NCBI GenBank assembly: GCA_004123355.1
Contig: SCHM01000004.1
Location: forward strand, 2,170,001-2,234,000
DNA length: 64,000 nucleotides
Origin: Amphirosellinia nigrospora
Taxonomy: Eukaryota > Ascomycota > Sordariomycetes > Xylariales > Xylariaceae
Reading direction: 5' to 3'
Shown: one piece after another, positions 13,151-24,411 of the stretch
Numbering within the stretch: the first letter of the stretch is position 1
Layout of the letters: every line of letters starts with the position of its first letter
Position numbers and translations under genes: made by a program
The notes under the pieces: generated by a model
What the model was told of the DNA's origin: nothing
The model's input: only the letters and a program-made list of their open reading frames with translations
The model's database searches: none

Positions 13151-13216
13151 GTGCGTGGCCTCGAATTCCGTGGCCTCGAACTCCGCGGCCTTGACTTCCA
13201 CGGCCTCGAATTCCAC
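13151..13216 (+). repeat. 15-bp tandem repeat, about 4.5 copies
   Basis: A short minisatellite with unit GTGGCCTCGAATTCC. Successive copies differ by one to three bases (AATTCC, AACTCC, ACTTCC, AATTCC). Because the unit is a multiple of three it reads through as VASNS-type pentapeptides, but the open frame around it (13146-13409) soon becomes AT-rich and non-repetitive, so I do not call a gene. Confidence 0.75.
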
Positions 13217-13886
13217 TCGCAACACAACCTCAGCACGACGGAATGCAGGGACTAAAATAAAGGATAAAGATCAAAGCCAGCTACGCCATACCGGGGCGAG
13301 ATATTATTATTTGATCAATCCTTTGACCATCAACGGGCTACGCAGGTATGCAATATATTTCGCGAATCGAGCAAGCCATAAAGCCACTAGTAGGAGGAGT
13401 ACAATATAGCTTTCTACTGTAAGATGTACAAGGAGTTCAAGGACGTTGTGATTAGATGAAGAAATCACAACGATATATGCAGAAAATAACATACTACAAT
13501 AATACTAAACCCCTAGTAGAGGACCTAGAAGTCGTTGTGAAGGTAGGACTTAGACTAGATACTTGGTAGCTATACTAATATAGGTTCGTTCTAGCTTCGT
13601 GTTTCTTCTTCCTTATAGGAATTTAAGTTGGTAAATTTCTTGGCATACTAGTACTTATATTTATCGTAGAAGCCTTGTGTTCTCTGTTTTACAACCTAAA
13701 GTATATAACTGACTTGCTGCCACCTAAAAACCTCACTTACGACTTCCAAGGTTGGAAATCGGCAGTACCAAGGATAAATATATTGCAGATCTCCCGTCCT
13801 TGGTTAATTAATTAATCAAGACCAAGCCAGATGAACCCGGGCACCCGGGACGCCGAGACGTAGACTCGACCCAAGCGGAATGCAAC

Positions 13887-14420
13887 ATGAAATCCCATGT
13901 TTTAAGCATAGGAGACAGCCGCCAGAAGGTTCCATTCGTATCAACTACACCGATCTTGCTGAATTTAGCGTCCTACATTCATAAAAGTCGAGCTCATCTT
14001 GTGCTCCCAATGGAGCGATCTAGGTCAGGCTTGGCAGGAGATTGGAGGACTAAGTTGGCCGTGCTAGACAGGGTTCCCCGTTGTGCCTCGGCGAATCGGC
14101 TTCCCTTCCAGGCAACACGTTTTATTTCTCCGGCACCAGCATTACTCGCGAATGGCTTGAGCATGATAAAGCGGCTCAGGCCCCGAAGATCCGGCTCTAT
14201 CTTTGCATTACAAGGGGCCAAGAACTAGCGCGACGTCGACCAGACCTTCCTAAACATTGAGGTTTAGCAAGACTAGCCCAGCGTGCGCAGGACATAACTG
14301 GCATGGTCACGTCCGGGATCTCGTCCCAGGGGCGCGCTGAGGTGGCTCGACGGCAGTATAGCTCCGATGTCTTCATCAGGATTGCTCGGTGGTACACCAA
14401 CCTGGACAAGTTCTAATTCG
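13887..14420 (+). pseudogene. possible gene remnant, unrecognised
   Basis: Several consecutive stretches on the + strand read like coding sequence but in broken frames: EGSIRINYTDLAEFSVLHS near 13930, GNTFYFSGTSITREWLEHD near 14115, and SSDVFIRIARWYTNLDKF near 14370-14415. The composition is more GC-rich than the AT-rich DNA to the left. I cannot assign a family. It could equally be chance open reading next to the endoglucanase promoter, so confidence is low. Confidence 0.25.
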
Positions 14421-14583
14421 CGACCTTGCTGTAACCAGAACCCGCAGACCCGGATTGCTCTCCAGTGGGGACGTCTGTTCTAAAACATAAATATGTAACG
14501 CGCCGACAAGACAATATGTTGTTGGACTTGGCTTCCGTACGCAGGCTCGTTTGTTCTTTAACTTCAACTCTAGGTCCTTAAAG

Positions 14584-16308
14584 ATGGCGCCAAGCTTCAG
14601 AAGCGTGGTTGCAGCAGCCGTGCTGGCTAGCAGTCAGCTTGCCAATGTCAAAATCCTGATACTCAGGCTGATCGGTATGTAGTAAAATCTCATTTACCTG
14701 GTGCTATGTTTCTATTGTCATGATCATCTCGACTTTGTTCTCCCTAAGTGCCTGGCTAACTTTGTGGTGTAGTAAGTTGAATCCCACGTCTTGTCTAGAG
14801 CACAGAGGTCACACTTTGAATGTGCTGGGAGGCAATAATACGGTTTATCTAGTCGTGCACACTAACATGTCGTAGAGCACCCGGCGCTCACCGTTTACAA
14901 GTGCACCAAATCAGGTGGTTGCACCGCAAACACAAGATCTGTGGTTATTGACTGGAATTACCACTGGTTTCACACAGCCGATTTCCTGTCTTGCACGACT
15001 AGCTCTGGAGTCAACTCAACCCTCTGCCCGGATGAAGCCACCTGCGCCAAGAACTGCTTCGTCCAAGGAGCTTCTAACTATACAGCCAATGGCGTCACGA
15101 CATCGGGAGATACTCTGACGATGTACCAGTATACCATCGACGGAAAGGGAGTGGCTCAGAATGCCTCCCCCGTCTATACCTCCTAGGCGACAGCGGAAAC
15201 TACGAGATGCTGCAGCTACTGGGACAGGAGCTGACATTCACTGTTGACTTATCGACATTGCCATGTGGTGAAAATGGTGCATTATACTTGGGTGAAATGG
15301 ACAAGAGTGGTGGTCGAAACCAGTATAACACCGGCGGAGCCAACTACGGATCGGGTTATTGTGATGCCCAATGCCCTGTTCAGACCTGGAAGAACGGCAC
15401 TCTCAACACGAATGGCTCGGGCTACTGCTGTAACGAGATGGATAGTGAGTCGTCACTTGACACCTTTCCCCCCTTTCTCATGGTCGTCCTCACGACCTCT
15501 CCTCATGCTCTGTCGCTACGAAGGCGTAGATATTTCTCTATTGAGGTGTTCATATATAGAAATGTTGGCTGACTTTTAACTGCCAGTTTTGGAGGCTAAC
15601 TCCAAGGCAAATGCCTTCACACCTCACCCATGCAGCTCTACCGATTGCGACAAGGGTGGTTGTGGTCTCAACCCCTATGCTCAGGGATACAAAAACTACT
15701 ATGGTCCCGCGGCACAGTTGACACGTCGAAGCCCTTCACCGTCATTACGCAGTTCAACACCAACGACGGCACTACGTCCGGTACTCTGACGTCCATCACC
15801 GCAAGTACATGCAGAACGGCAAGCTCGTCGCCAGCGCCAACCCCGCGGGCGACATCATCACCACGACAGCTGCAACGCCGCGACGCCAGCGCCGCTCAAT
15901 TCGGAGGCCTGACTACCATGGGCCAAGCCCTGGGCCGCGGCATGGTCCTGACCTTCTCCATCTGGAACGACGGCAGCGGGTTTATGAACTGGCTCGACAG
16001 CGGCAACAACGGCCCCTGCAGCGCGACCGAGGGCAACCCGGCCCTGATCCAGCAGAACAACCCAGGCACGCACGTCGTCTTCAGCAACATCCGATGGGGC
16101 GACATCGGCTCTACCTTCAACTCTGGCAGCTCTGGCTCACCACCACTACGACCAAGGGTTCCTCGCCTACCACCACCACACCAACTCAGCTCCTCAGCCC
16201 ACAGTCCAGTATGGCCAGTGCGGCGGCATCGGATATACCGGACCTACGGTTTGCGCCAGCCCTTACAAGTGCAACAAGCAGAATGACTACTACTCTCAAT
16301 GCCTCTAG
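14584..16308 (+). CDS. cel7B: GH7 endo-1,4-beta-glucanase (Cel7B/EG I) with C-terminal CBM1
   Basis: A secreted cellulase that cuts internal beta-1,4 bonds of cellulose. A signal peptide ([17 protein letters not shown]) is followed by an intron (14675-14875). The GH7 domain then runs from [15 protein letters not shown] through [15 protein letters not shown]. The catalytic E-x-D-x-x-E motif (EMDILE) is present but split by a second intron with a GTGAGT donor near 15442 and an acceptor CAG just before 15586. The domain continues with [11 protein letters not shown] and [15 protein letters not shown] Ser/Thr/Pro linker leads to a family 1 cellulose-binding module with the expected Cys spacing ([17 protein letters not shown] ... 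DYYSQCL). The similarity to Trichoderma EG I (from memory) is strong along the whole length. At least six single-base losses break the frame, for example near 15170, 15707, 15798, 15867 and 15883, nearly all in C runs. All catalytic residues are retained. Confidence 0.93.
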
Positions 16309-16662
16309 ATCAAACAAACGTGGGTTAAAGGAATGCGTGGTCTGAACTTTGTAGTTAGATTTGAATAGGCGAGCCTGAAGATGATTTTGTATATACCCTC
16401 TTCAATCTCACATGTCCATACCTATACTCTCTCCGCAACCTGTGAACCCATGATATAAAATCCCATCACGATATGTTAATGTGTTTGCGTGTAGCTCCGG
16501 TAGACTATCAGGATCTACATATGCGGGTATATATGATACTTTTTATCACGCAAGGGGTCCAAATCCTTTGTGCCGTATGCTATTCTTTTATCTCTAGCTA
16601 TATATACACACGCGTCCTTGGTCCCACAGGACTCGGCGCGACGATACCGTGACATAGGTAGA
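16309..16662. other. short convergent intergenic region
   Basis: The two 3' ends of the endoglucanase and the GH5 gene face each other across about 350 bases of AT-rich DNA that presumably carries both terminators. No separate gene is seen. Confidence 0.4.
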
Positions 16663-18052
16663 TTATTTGCTTCCACGTGACCATATCCTCGAACCCTGTG
16701 GTGGAGGAGCAGGGCAAGATACAGGAGGTAGCGGTTCTCCAGCGTCAATCACGGTACCTTGGCTCATGGCAATGAAATGTTTCCGGATGAGCTGGATCCT
16801 GCTGTTCGTGTAGTCCGTGTTATTCGGGTTTCCGTACTGGAGCGTGAACCCGTCGCTGTGGTTCACAAACGTCTGATATTGCCTCGTCAGCTACTAGTTC
16901 TTCGAGGAAATGGGCTAGGGGAGTCTAAACAACCCGAGAGAAATGACTTACGCTGCAGTCTGGGCCGTTCCTGCCGAACAGGCTCCAGAAAGTGTCGCCG
17001 CCGACCGCGGGACTGTTCTCGATGATCTGGAAGAACGACTCGAGGAATCGCCGCCCGACGTTCCTACCAGTCGTACTCGCCCGCGTAGTACACCTTGTTG
17101 GCGCTTGCTACGGCCTCGATCCCGGCGTTCAGCTTGTTCGTGTCGACGGGGTAGAAGTGATCCGAGTACACGTCTACCTCGTCGATGTCGAGATGCGTCT
17201 TGTTGATGCCGTACGTCCCGTCGAAGAACAGCTTGTTCGGAGCCAGGCTCTTGACGTACTGGGCGATGTCTCGAACCCAGTCTGCGGGCAGTCCTCGTCT
17301 CCCCACACCGGTCCCAGCAGCTCATTGCCGCTCTCGTACGCGAAGATGGTGGGGTCCTCTGCGTAGGTCAGATTGTTGTACTGGTTCCTGTGCGTCAGGA
17401 GCGTCTTTATGTAGTCCTTGAAAGTAGCAACAATCGTGGCGTTGTTGTAGAACTGCTGGATCTCAGGGTTGGTGCTGTCCTGGCTCTGGGTGAGGTTGAA
17501 ACCAGCCCAGCGCAAGAAGTTGTATTTTCCCCCGTGATAGTAATCCTATTCATCGGCGGTTAGTACTCTCGTCTTGGAAGATGGAGGGGATGTCCCGTAC
17601 GTAGTTGTCGACGAGCGGCACGAGTAGACGGACGCCGTACAGGCCCGCTTGATATACAGCCCAGTCGATACTGTTGAACGCCTGTTCGTTCACCACGCCT
17701 TGCTCGGGCCAGACGCTCAGGGGGTTCCCGGTGCTGACTCCTAGTGTATGAGCCCTGATCATAGTTCCGCCCAAAGCATTGACCACCGCCATGACCTCGG
17801 TAGCGCGCTCCTTCGTGGGATAGCTGGCCTTGGTCACTGGGTCGTACGGCTGTCCAGCTGGCGGAGTCACGTTCTCGTCTACGCCGAGCCAGTAGACATT
17901 TGGCCTACTGCCTTCCATTGTTTGCCATCTACGAGGAGCTTTGAGCCGTCTCGGACGACGGGCGACAGCTGGCTGCGCTTTGGTAGTGACGGCAGAGCAA
18001 GCGTGCCGCTGGCCGTCAGCAGCGAGAAGCAAAGCGCCTTGACTGTAGCCAT
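16663..18052 (-). CDS. secreted GH5-like glycoside hydrolase (mannanase-type)
   Basis: A TIM-barrel polysaccharide hydrolase of the GH5 clan, most like fungal proteins annotated as endo-1,4-beta-mannosidase. The start at 18052 gives the signal peptide MATVKALCFSLLTASGTLA. Exons run 18052-17601, 17545-16952 and 16872-16663. Visible barrel motifs are NALGGTMIRAHTLGVS, FLRWAGFNLTQSQD and a YESGNELLG segment supplying the likely acid/base Glu. KLFFDGTYGINKTHLDID follows, and YYAGEYDW supplies the likely nucleophile Glu. Frame breaks occur near 17903 and 17287, each cured by one extra C on the coding strand, and near 17064. Neighbour to the endoglucanase at 14584 on the opposite strand, so both probably serve plant cell-wall breakdown. 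Substrate is inferred, not shown; an exo-acting or glucan-specific member is possible. Confidence 0.8.
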
Positions 18053-19741
18053 CTTCCCGATATCAGAAAGTACCGATCACAAAGAAGAATATCTGGGGAA
18101 CAGGGCGGGAGGAGGATGGTATCTCGTTCAATTTACCTTGAAGGAGAGGGCAATCTTTTATGTAAGCTCTCGATCGATCCCAGTCGCGCCACGCTTTAGC
18201 CCACGGAGTAGAACAGCCGCGGTTGCTGCTAGAACAGCCATGATATGCGTACCAATCTCGCCAATTTCGCTGTCGTCCTGTGAGGAAGCGACATTGATGA
18301 GGCTTGTTGAACGCCTTAGTATGGCCGCTTAGACTATACTGTGACGGGACGGAATCCTCCGTCCTCCGCATTTGGCCACTTGCCGAGTTGGGAGATATTT
18401 GACTCCACAATCCGTAATGAGGGATCCTATCGAGGCCTACGAGAAAGAGCACTAATTATCAACGTCTCGAAATCCGTCGTTTTTGGATGCTTTTTCTCTT
18501 TTAGCATAGTTTCTATCATCGTTGTATAAAAGACATGAAGTTCCTACTATGTATTGTATCTTGGCTTTGCACGTTCAAACCTACCACTTAAGACACTGAC
18601 TGCTTGGCGAAAATGCGCTAATTCTTACCTTGTTTACATACTTTCTCCTGTATCACGTTGAGAGATTGTACTCGATTTGATATCAAACATTGAAGTTTCC
18701 CCTAAAACCACGCTAGGCTTGTTTCAAAACTCATATTTAGTAACGGGTACGGCCGCACATGGTCTGTACACTTCGCAGACTACCAACTAAACTCACGTAC
18801 CACTAACAGACACACACACCTTTCATATTGATAACAGAGAACATATTGCCACTCATCTCGAGTTATTATAGCTACCTCTAGAGCCCATTGTGGGTTTCAC
18901 TATTCTTTCGAAGGCATTCGGTGTATGTCTAACTGGGTAGTTGCGGTAAGAGGGGTGCTGGTTTTAAATGATACCTTCTACCACAGGATAAAACTACGAT
19001 CCAATACACTAACTATGTCAACGCCCTCCATAGTCAGTATGCACAATGCATAAAAGGAAGAAGCGTATCCGGTGCGGCGTAACCGGGTACAAGTCCTTTC
19101 CCGTCTCTTTGAACGTACAGACTGCCATTCTGATCGTGGCTATGAGGGGTAGGTCCTACTGTAACAGTAACGAATATACACATCGTATTACGCCGGGTAA
19201 CGGTCAATATAAGTTAAGTTAAAACCGTGCTGTAGCAGGACGGAAATATCAGATACTACTAACAAGTATCCGCATCCCAAGATCTGGGGTTTACTGGATA
19301 CAAGGCAGATTTTCAAAAAGGATGAACTCTGTTTCTTGTGTTGGGACTTTACAAATTGGGGTATAGGGTCTATATTGATACCTGTTGTTGCGAAGAGAGT
19401 CTAGGAATCTCCTAGGGCCCGTCCCTGGCTATGTACAGGCCCTTTGTCCCCAGGGTCTCGGATCCCATGAAACCTGGCAAGTGAGGTATCGTGTGAGATT
19501 AGACGGTACTTATATAATGAACTCATATGATTCATGCAGTTTCGATTATTGATGCAAACGCTAAACTCTTCTGGCTAATGTGAAAGTAAAAGGGACACAG
19601 ACAGTCAGTCATACACCCCTTGGGTATCCTGAATTCGGCGAAGCTAAACTAAACTATGAACTTGGTTACAATTTGATAATATTGACAGCGAAACATAGGT
19701 TTGAATGTTCTCATGCAAACCCCATATCCATGACCGGGTTC
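18053..19741. other. intergenic, 1.7 kb, no gene seen
   Basis: The left 400 bases are the promoter side of the GH5 gene. The rest is AT-rich with only short open frames. No repeat, RNA gene or transposon motif was recognised. Confidence 0.35.
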
Positions 19742-20457
19742 CTACACGCCAGTGGCAAAAGCAGTTCGGTCCATGCACATACGTATATACCCGTCCGCCA
19801 TTTCTGGAGTCCGACAACTACCCCTACGATTCCTCGTCATAATATTGAGGATAGCCTTGGGATCTGTGACCAGGGTGACCAGTGTGTTGGTTGGTTCGGG
19901 ACTGAGAACATGGCTCGCGAGGGTCAGGAAGCATCGGGCGTTCATGATGTTCGGCCCCTCGATCATATTGCGCCGTAGGCCTAGCGCGAATAACTGGTAA
20001 ATCAAGCATGCCATCTCGATCACCTCGGGGCGACAGGTACTGCTGGCCATGGCCCTGCCGTGCAGGCTCTCGTGCCGCAGGGACCTCCAAGGCACGCCGT
20101 AGTATCGGGACGTCCCGGATCGACGGCAGCTGTCTCTCGGGTCGCTCCGTCGGATATCGGTTGGCGAAGATACGGGGATCGGGTGTGTGCTTCGGCGTCG
20201 GTTCACGATGCTGGTCCGGACCGCTGACTGGCGTGGTCGAATAGTGTTTGAGGGAGAGACATTCGACAAATTCATGTAGTAGGGCGGCACGGGGTTTGTG
20301 CAGTTGGGCAGCATGCGAAGCCGCTCGCGCGCGAGGCGAAATGCTCTCCACAGGCGGGACAGGTGAAGCGTTGATAGCTTCGTCGTGGCTCATTGGATCC
20401 ACTAAGGCGGCCATCTCTTCTCGCTGGAGGGATGTCAGACTCCTTTATTTGGTCCAT
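19742..20457 (-). CDS. unrecognised protein, frame uncertain
   Basis: No family is recognised. A start at 20457 gives MDQIKESDIPPARRDGR and then a Cys pair in QRFTCPACGEHFASRA, which resembles half of a zinc-binding site. From about 20314 to 19742 a different frame is open for 190 codons. Its later part (EVIEMACLIYQLFALGLRR, then NMIEGPNIMNARCFLTLAS) looks like helical folded protein. A third frame is open over 20414-19824, so the true frame between 20320 and 20080 is unsettled. One gene with one or two frame breaks is the likeliest reading. The 3' end may lie near 19742. Confidence 0.4.
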
Positions 20458-21826
20458 GGTAACAGTGTAAGACGCCAGAAGAATGTTTGGTGTATTTCTT
20501 CTAATCAAGGAGACAGAGAGGTGGGTGGAAGATGAGTATGCGAAGATGAATACTATACCTGTTCTCATATTTATTCTTTTGGCAGTCGTAAGAGAAAACC
20601 AGACCTTCTCTTCGTACAGGCCGAGTGCTATTTCTTCGTAGCAAGTGATATATAGTATATGTTACCACCAGCGCCATATTTATTGGTCTGTTAGCGAAGG
20701 ATGGTATGGGCGGTGAGCACGAGGAATTCTTCCGCTGAGGAGACAAACCTGGTGCCAGTTTTGTGCTGCGAACTAGTCTCAACGTGTTACCAATGACCCA
20801 TCATGGGACGTGTGAGGACCCTGTCCCGGTAACCTGAGAATATATTGCTTCGTCTGTGCAAGTCGAGTTGTCACTAGATTACGCAAGCTTTAGCCCTTAT
20901 ATCCCCAGGATAGCTGTCGGGCGTGTCTCATCAACCGAGCCTGGTGGTTAGACTCTGGGCTACAAAAAATCACACCGTATGATTCGAGTGAAAGATGGGA
21001 ATTCAGTTGAATACCACAAACCTTTCACTGTCACGATTTTCAAGCTATTAGTCACATGTCCCCGGCACCATATGGTGGCGTGTGCTCCGCATGTCCGTCC
21101 CCCTTGCGTCAAAATCTTGGGGAGTCAATATATGGGGTGGGGAGGATCATCATGGTTATGCGAAGAGGTATAAATTGTCATCTTTCTACACGAGTATCAA
21201 CCTAGCTTGCCCTTCTAATGTTTGCCTCTCTACAGGAACAGGAGCGAAACGAGGAGCCCATCAATACGTTTTAATTATAAGCTAATTTATTCTGTGACTG
21301 CTGTCCCGATGTCACGGAACTTCAGGGAGCAAGTCCCAGAGACCCGGGCCGTGAGACATGAGCTAGTAGTGCAAGTTCTACCACGCAGATAGGGATTTAT
21401 TCCTTGTGCAATACTGAACGTCGTTTTTTGGTACACCGGCGGTTGGAAATGTGACACACGAGTGCATACTAAAAATCCTGTCTCACCTCGTTGCGTAACA
21501 GTCATGCCTTACATTCAATGACAAATCGAAAGATTAAATCCTAATACTGGCTAACGAGAAAAAGAACCAGCTATTTCTAGATAGAAACCGTTGTTTGTCA
21601 GTGTATAAGGTACTTTTGCTGAGTACAGTAAGAATAGAAACCAAGAAATGTCCGAAGAAGGAGGGGAGTCATGTGTTTGATCTAATGCTAGAGATCTCCC
21701 AGCTTCAAGCTCTCATATCTAGGCAAACGGCCGGATTGTCACTATTGCAAATAAACTTTTTATGGTCATAACTCGTTACTGTCACCAGTTTTTCTGTCTT
21801 TCTTCATTCCACACCACGCCCCCTAT
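20458..21826. other. intergenic region, no gene seen
   Basis: Contains the upstream side of the 20457 start and the 3' flank of the phosphoacetylglucosamine mutase gene. Open frames are under 100 codons and overlap one another. Nothing recognisable. Confidence 0.35.
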
Positions 21827-23448
21827 TTAATTTCCGCCATACTGCTTCACGATGACAGCAACTTTGTTGGCGAGCTCATCAGCCTCGGACCTCGTCGCCG
21901 CCTCTGCATATACACGACAGGCATTTTCTGTGCCACTGGCTCGTGCGAAGGAGCGGGCATTTGTGTACTTCTTGACCTCTTTACCAATCTCATCTTGGCA
22001 GCCAACTGGATGACTGAGTTTTCGTTCCGCGTCAGTAGTTTGGAAGAGATCCTTGTTGCCGACCTCGACACGGACGAGTCTGTTCGGCAGATCTTGGTAT
22101 GTCAAAGCCCAGTCTTTCATCGACCATACTTTGTGTGCCAGAATAACCTCGACCAGGAGCATGTCGGAGATGGCATCGCCAACAGTTTGGTTGATTAGAT
22201 CAGCTAGGGCACTTAGGATTTCTAATGCATCCTTTTGAGCCGGAGACTGGGGCTCTTTTGTCTTGAAAGTTTGGATTGCATTTGAAGAGAAAAGGACAGT
22301 GCCATGGCCGTTCGCTTCGAAGTAGACGCCGATATCAAATGAACAGGCGGCATGGTGGAGATGCTTAACACCAGTAGGGGTGCACACAACGGGAAGTTGT
22401 AGGTGCTGCTCGATATACTTCGTGCTGGCACCATTGGCATAGGCAGTCTGAATGACGCCGATTCTCAATTGACCGTTAATGCCTGCGCTTCTGGAGAGAT
22501 CCGCAATGAACGAAGCGGCGAGCGTTGCGATGCGATCACCATCCAGCATGAAGAAGCCCTTTTCTGGATCGATCCAGTAGTAGATGAGGCGATCTGCGTC
22601 GCCATCAAGTGAACACCATCGATCGCCGGGCGTTGGCTTGGGGTTAGGCGGCGCCCGCTGTCGAGTCTTGACAAAATCGGCACCACAGTCAAGGTTCAGT
22701 ATTTCAGGTCGGAGCACATCATCGTTGACAACCTTGACGTGCAATCCTGTCTTCTGGGGATCATGGCGCTTGAGCAGCTCATTCAATTTGGGGCCGCCGA
22801 CGCCGTTTGCACAGTCAACAGTCAACCCCCCCGACACCTTGCGGCCTCGTAGAGCGCGAGAGAAAGCTTCCAAAAGCTTATTATAGTACCCTGCCTCGCT
22901 GATTTCTCCATAAGCTCCCGGTGTACCGGCGGGTTGATGCAACGGGTTAGATAGTGAAGCTGCGGCGTAGTCAAGATCTTATAGTCGCCGTAGGTTGTGT
23001 TGGTAGCGGCGAGCGAGTCGGCGAGCGCAGTGACGAGGGTAATGCCCGAGGGTCGAGTGTCTCTGCCAGCAATGACCTTGCCAGGCGACTTCAAGTCGAT
23101 CTTCAGAGTGTCGGCAAGCTTGAGGAAGTATTCGACAAGCTCCTCGTGGCTTGGAGCGTTGACCAGGTTGGTAGCATATGCCTCCCATTCCTGTTCTAGC
23201 ATATCTCCCATGGGATCAACAATCTTAACACCGTTATCAACGGCCGGATTATGGCTGGCGGTGATCATAACCCCGATAGCCTGCCCGTTCAGCTTGCGGG
23301 TACGGAGGGCGGCGAGCAAGCCCACCCGGAAGGTGACGCCATCGAGCAGATCCGCACTCATACGGAAGCCGGCGGTGCCATACTTGTACACCCTTCCTCG
23401 CACGATGTTGTGCTTCTGAGAAGCTGCGATGATAGTGTCTCTATCCAT
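21827..23448 (-). CDS. PCM1: phosphoacetylglucosamine mutase
   Basis: A cytosolic enzyme converting N-acetylglucosamine-6-phosphate to the 1-phosphate on the route to UDP-GlcNAc, which feeds chitin, N-glycans and GPI anchors. The start gives MDRDTIIAASQKHNI. Family motifs occur in order: the phospho-Ser loop MITASHNPAVDNG, VIAGRDTRPSG, ILTTPQLHYLTRCIN, the metal loop SLDGDADRLIYY, the sugar-binding EANGHGTVLFS, and the phosphate-binding FARASGTENACRVY near the C-terminus. The length (about 540 aa) fits the family. The frame is broken once, at about 22931, where a GGG run (CCC on the coding strand) needs one more base to join RCINP to GTPGAYGEIS. No intron is needed. In yeast this gene is essential, so an assembly error is more likely than decay. 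Confidence 0.94.
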
Positions 23449-24411
23449 ACTGGGCGATGGGCAATGGGCGAGTGTGGTTGGAGAGTCGGATTGTTAAGGA
23501 CGACGATGATCTTACTTACTATAAAGAACTAGGTCAGGGGGTTGGACAGCTCCGAGATTTTGTTGGGGTGGTTCTTGCTGGTGGATCCGTACCTTATTTG
23601 GTCGACCGATGTTATGTGTTGGTTGACTGGATATATGGAGGGATGTTGTGTGTTGTGGCACATAAGATGGACACCTGGTTGACGAATCGAATAAGCGAAT
23701 GGCAGCCAGTTATAAACCAACGCCGGCGGAGGAGGAACTGGCGGTCGGGCAGGCAATGTTAAGAGTTCCTTGTTGAGGGTTGAGGGTTGAGGGAGGACAA
23801 GGGCTGTGTTCTTGCGGATGGGTCCAAAATGTGATTATGCCAGATATCATAAGATGTACCTCCCTTAGGCATTAAGTATAGTATATACCCGTGACGGGTT
23901 GCTAGGCTGTCGGACGGCGAGTAGGTAGGCGACGGTACGCTATCAGTACAGAATCAGTACCTAGGCTATCAGCAGGCTATGGGCAACGAGCCCCCCTTCC
24001 TCGCTTCCTCGTTTCAATGCCCCTCTGCAAATGCCCCTCTTCCCTCGCCAGGGTAGCTGCTGGTGATCCGAGATTATCCCTGTACGCCAAGTCCACACCC
24101 TGTTGGCTACCTATTTTTGTTTCAGGTCAACCCCAGCCAATGCACCGATGACGTGGGTTTCCTGGATCAGTATAAGCTAGCAAAGTGGAGCCGGCAAGGG
24201 TAAACGAATCACGTGATTTGGCGCTTTAGGGAATCAGCTGGGACGCGTTGTTTGAATCGAGTCGCGTCCTTGCTGCACCATGACACGGAATTTGCTTCTT
24301 GCCCGAGATAGCCTACGATTCAAGTGGGCCTAGCGGAGCATATTGGACTCGTGCGGCCTCTTTTGCTACATTGGCTATATTGTTCGCTGTTGCTCTCTGT
24401 CACTACCTCAG
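23449..24411. promoter_or_regulatory. divergent promoter region between PCM1 and MUS81
   Basis: The two flanking genes point away from each other, so this 960-bp stretch should hold both promoters. It includes a CT-rich segment (23985-24050) and ordinary short AT blocks. No operator-like palindrome stood out. Confidence 0.4.

Noticed and set aside
18700-18740. GTTT-CA-AAAC motif resembling the hairpin core at 55.9-56.3 kb
   Set aside because: The loop is 2 bases rather than 4 and there are no pairing outer arms, so it is not counted as a copy.
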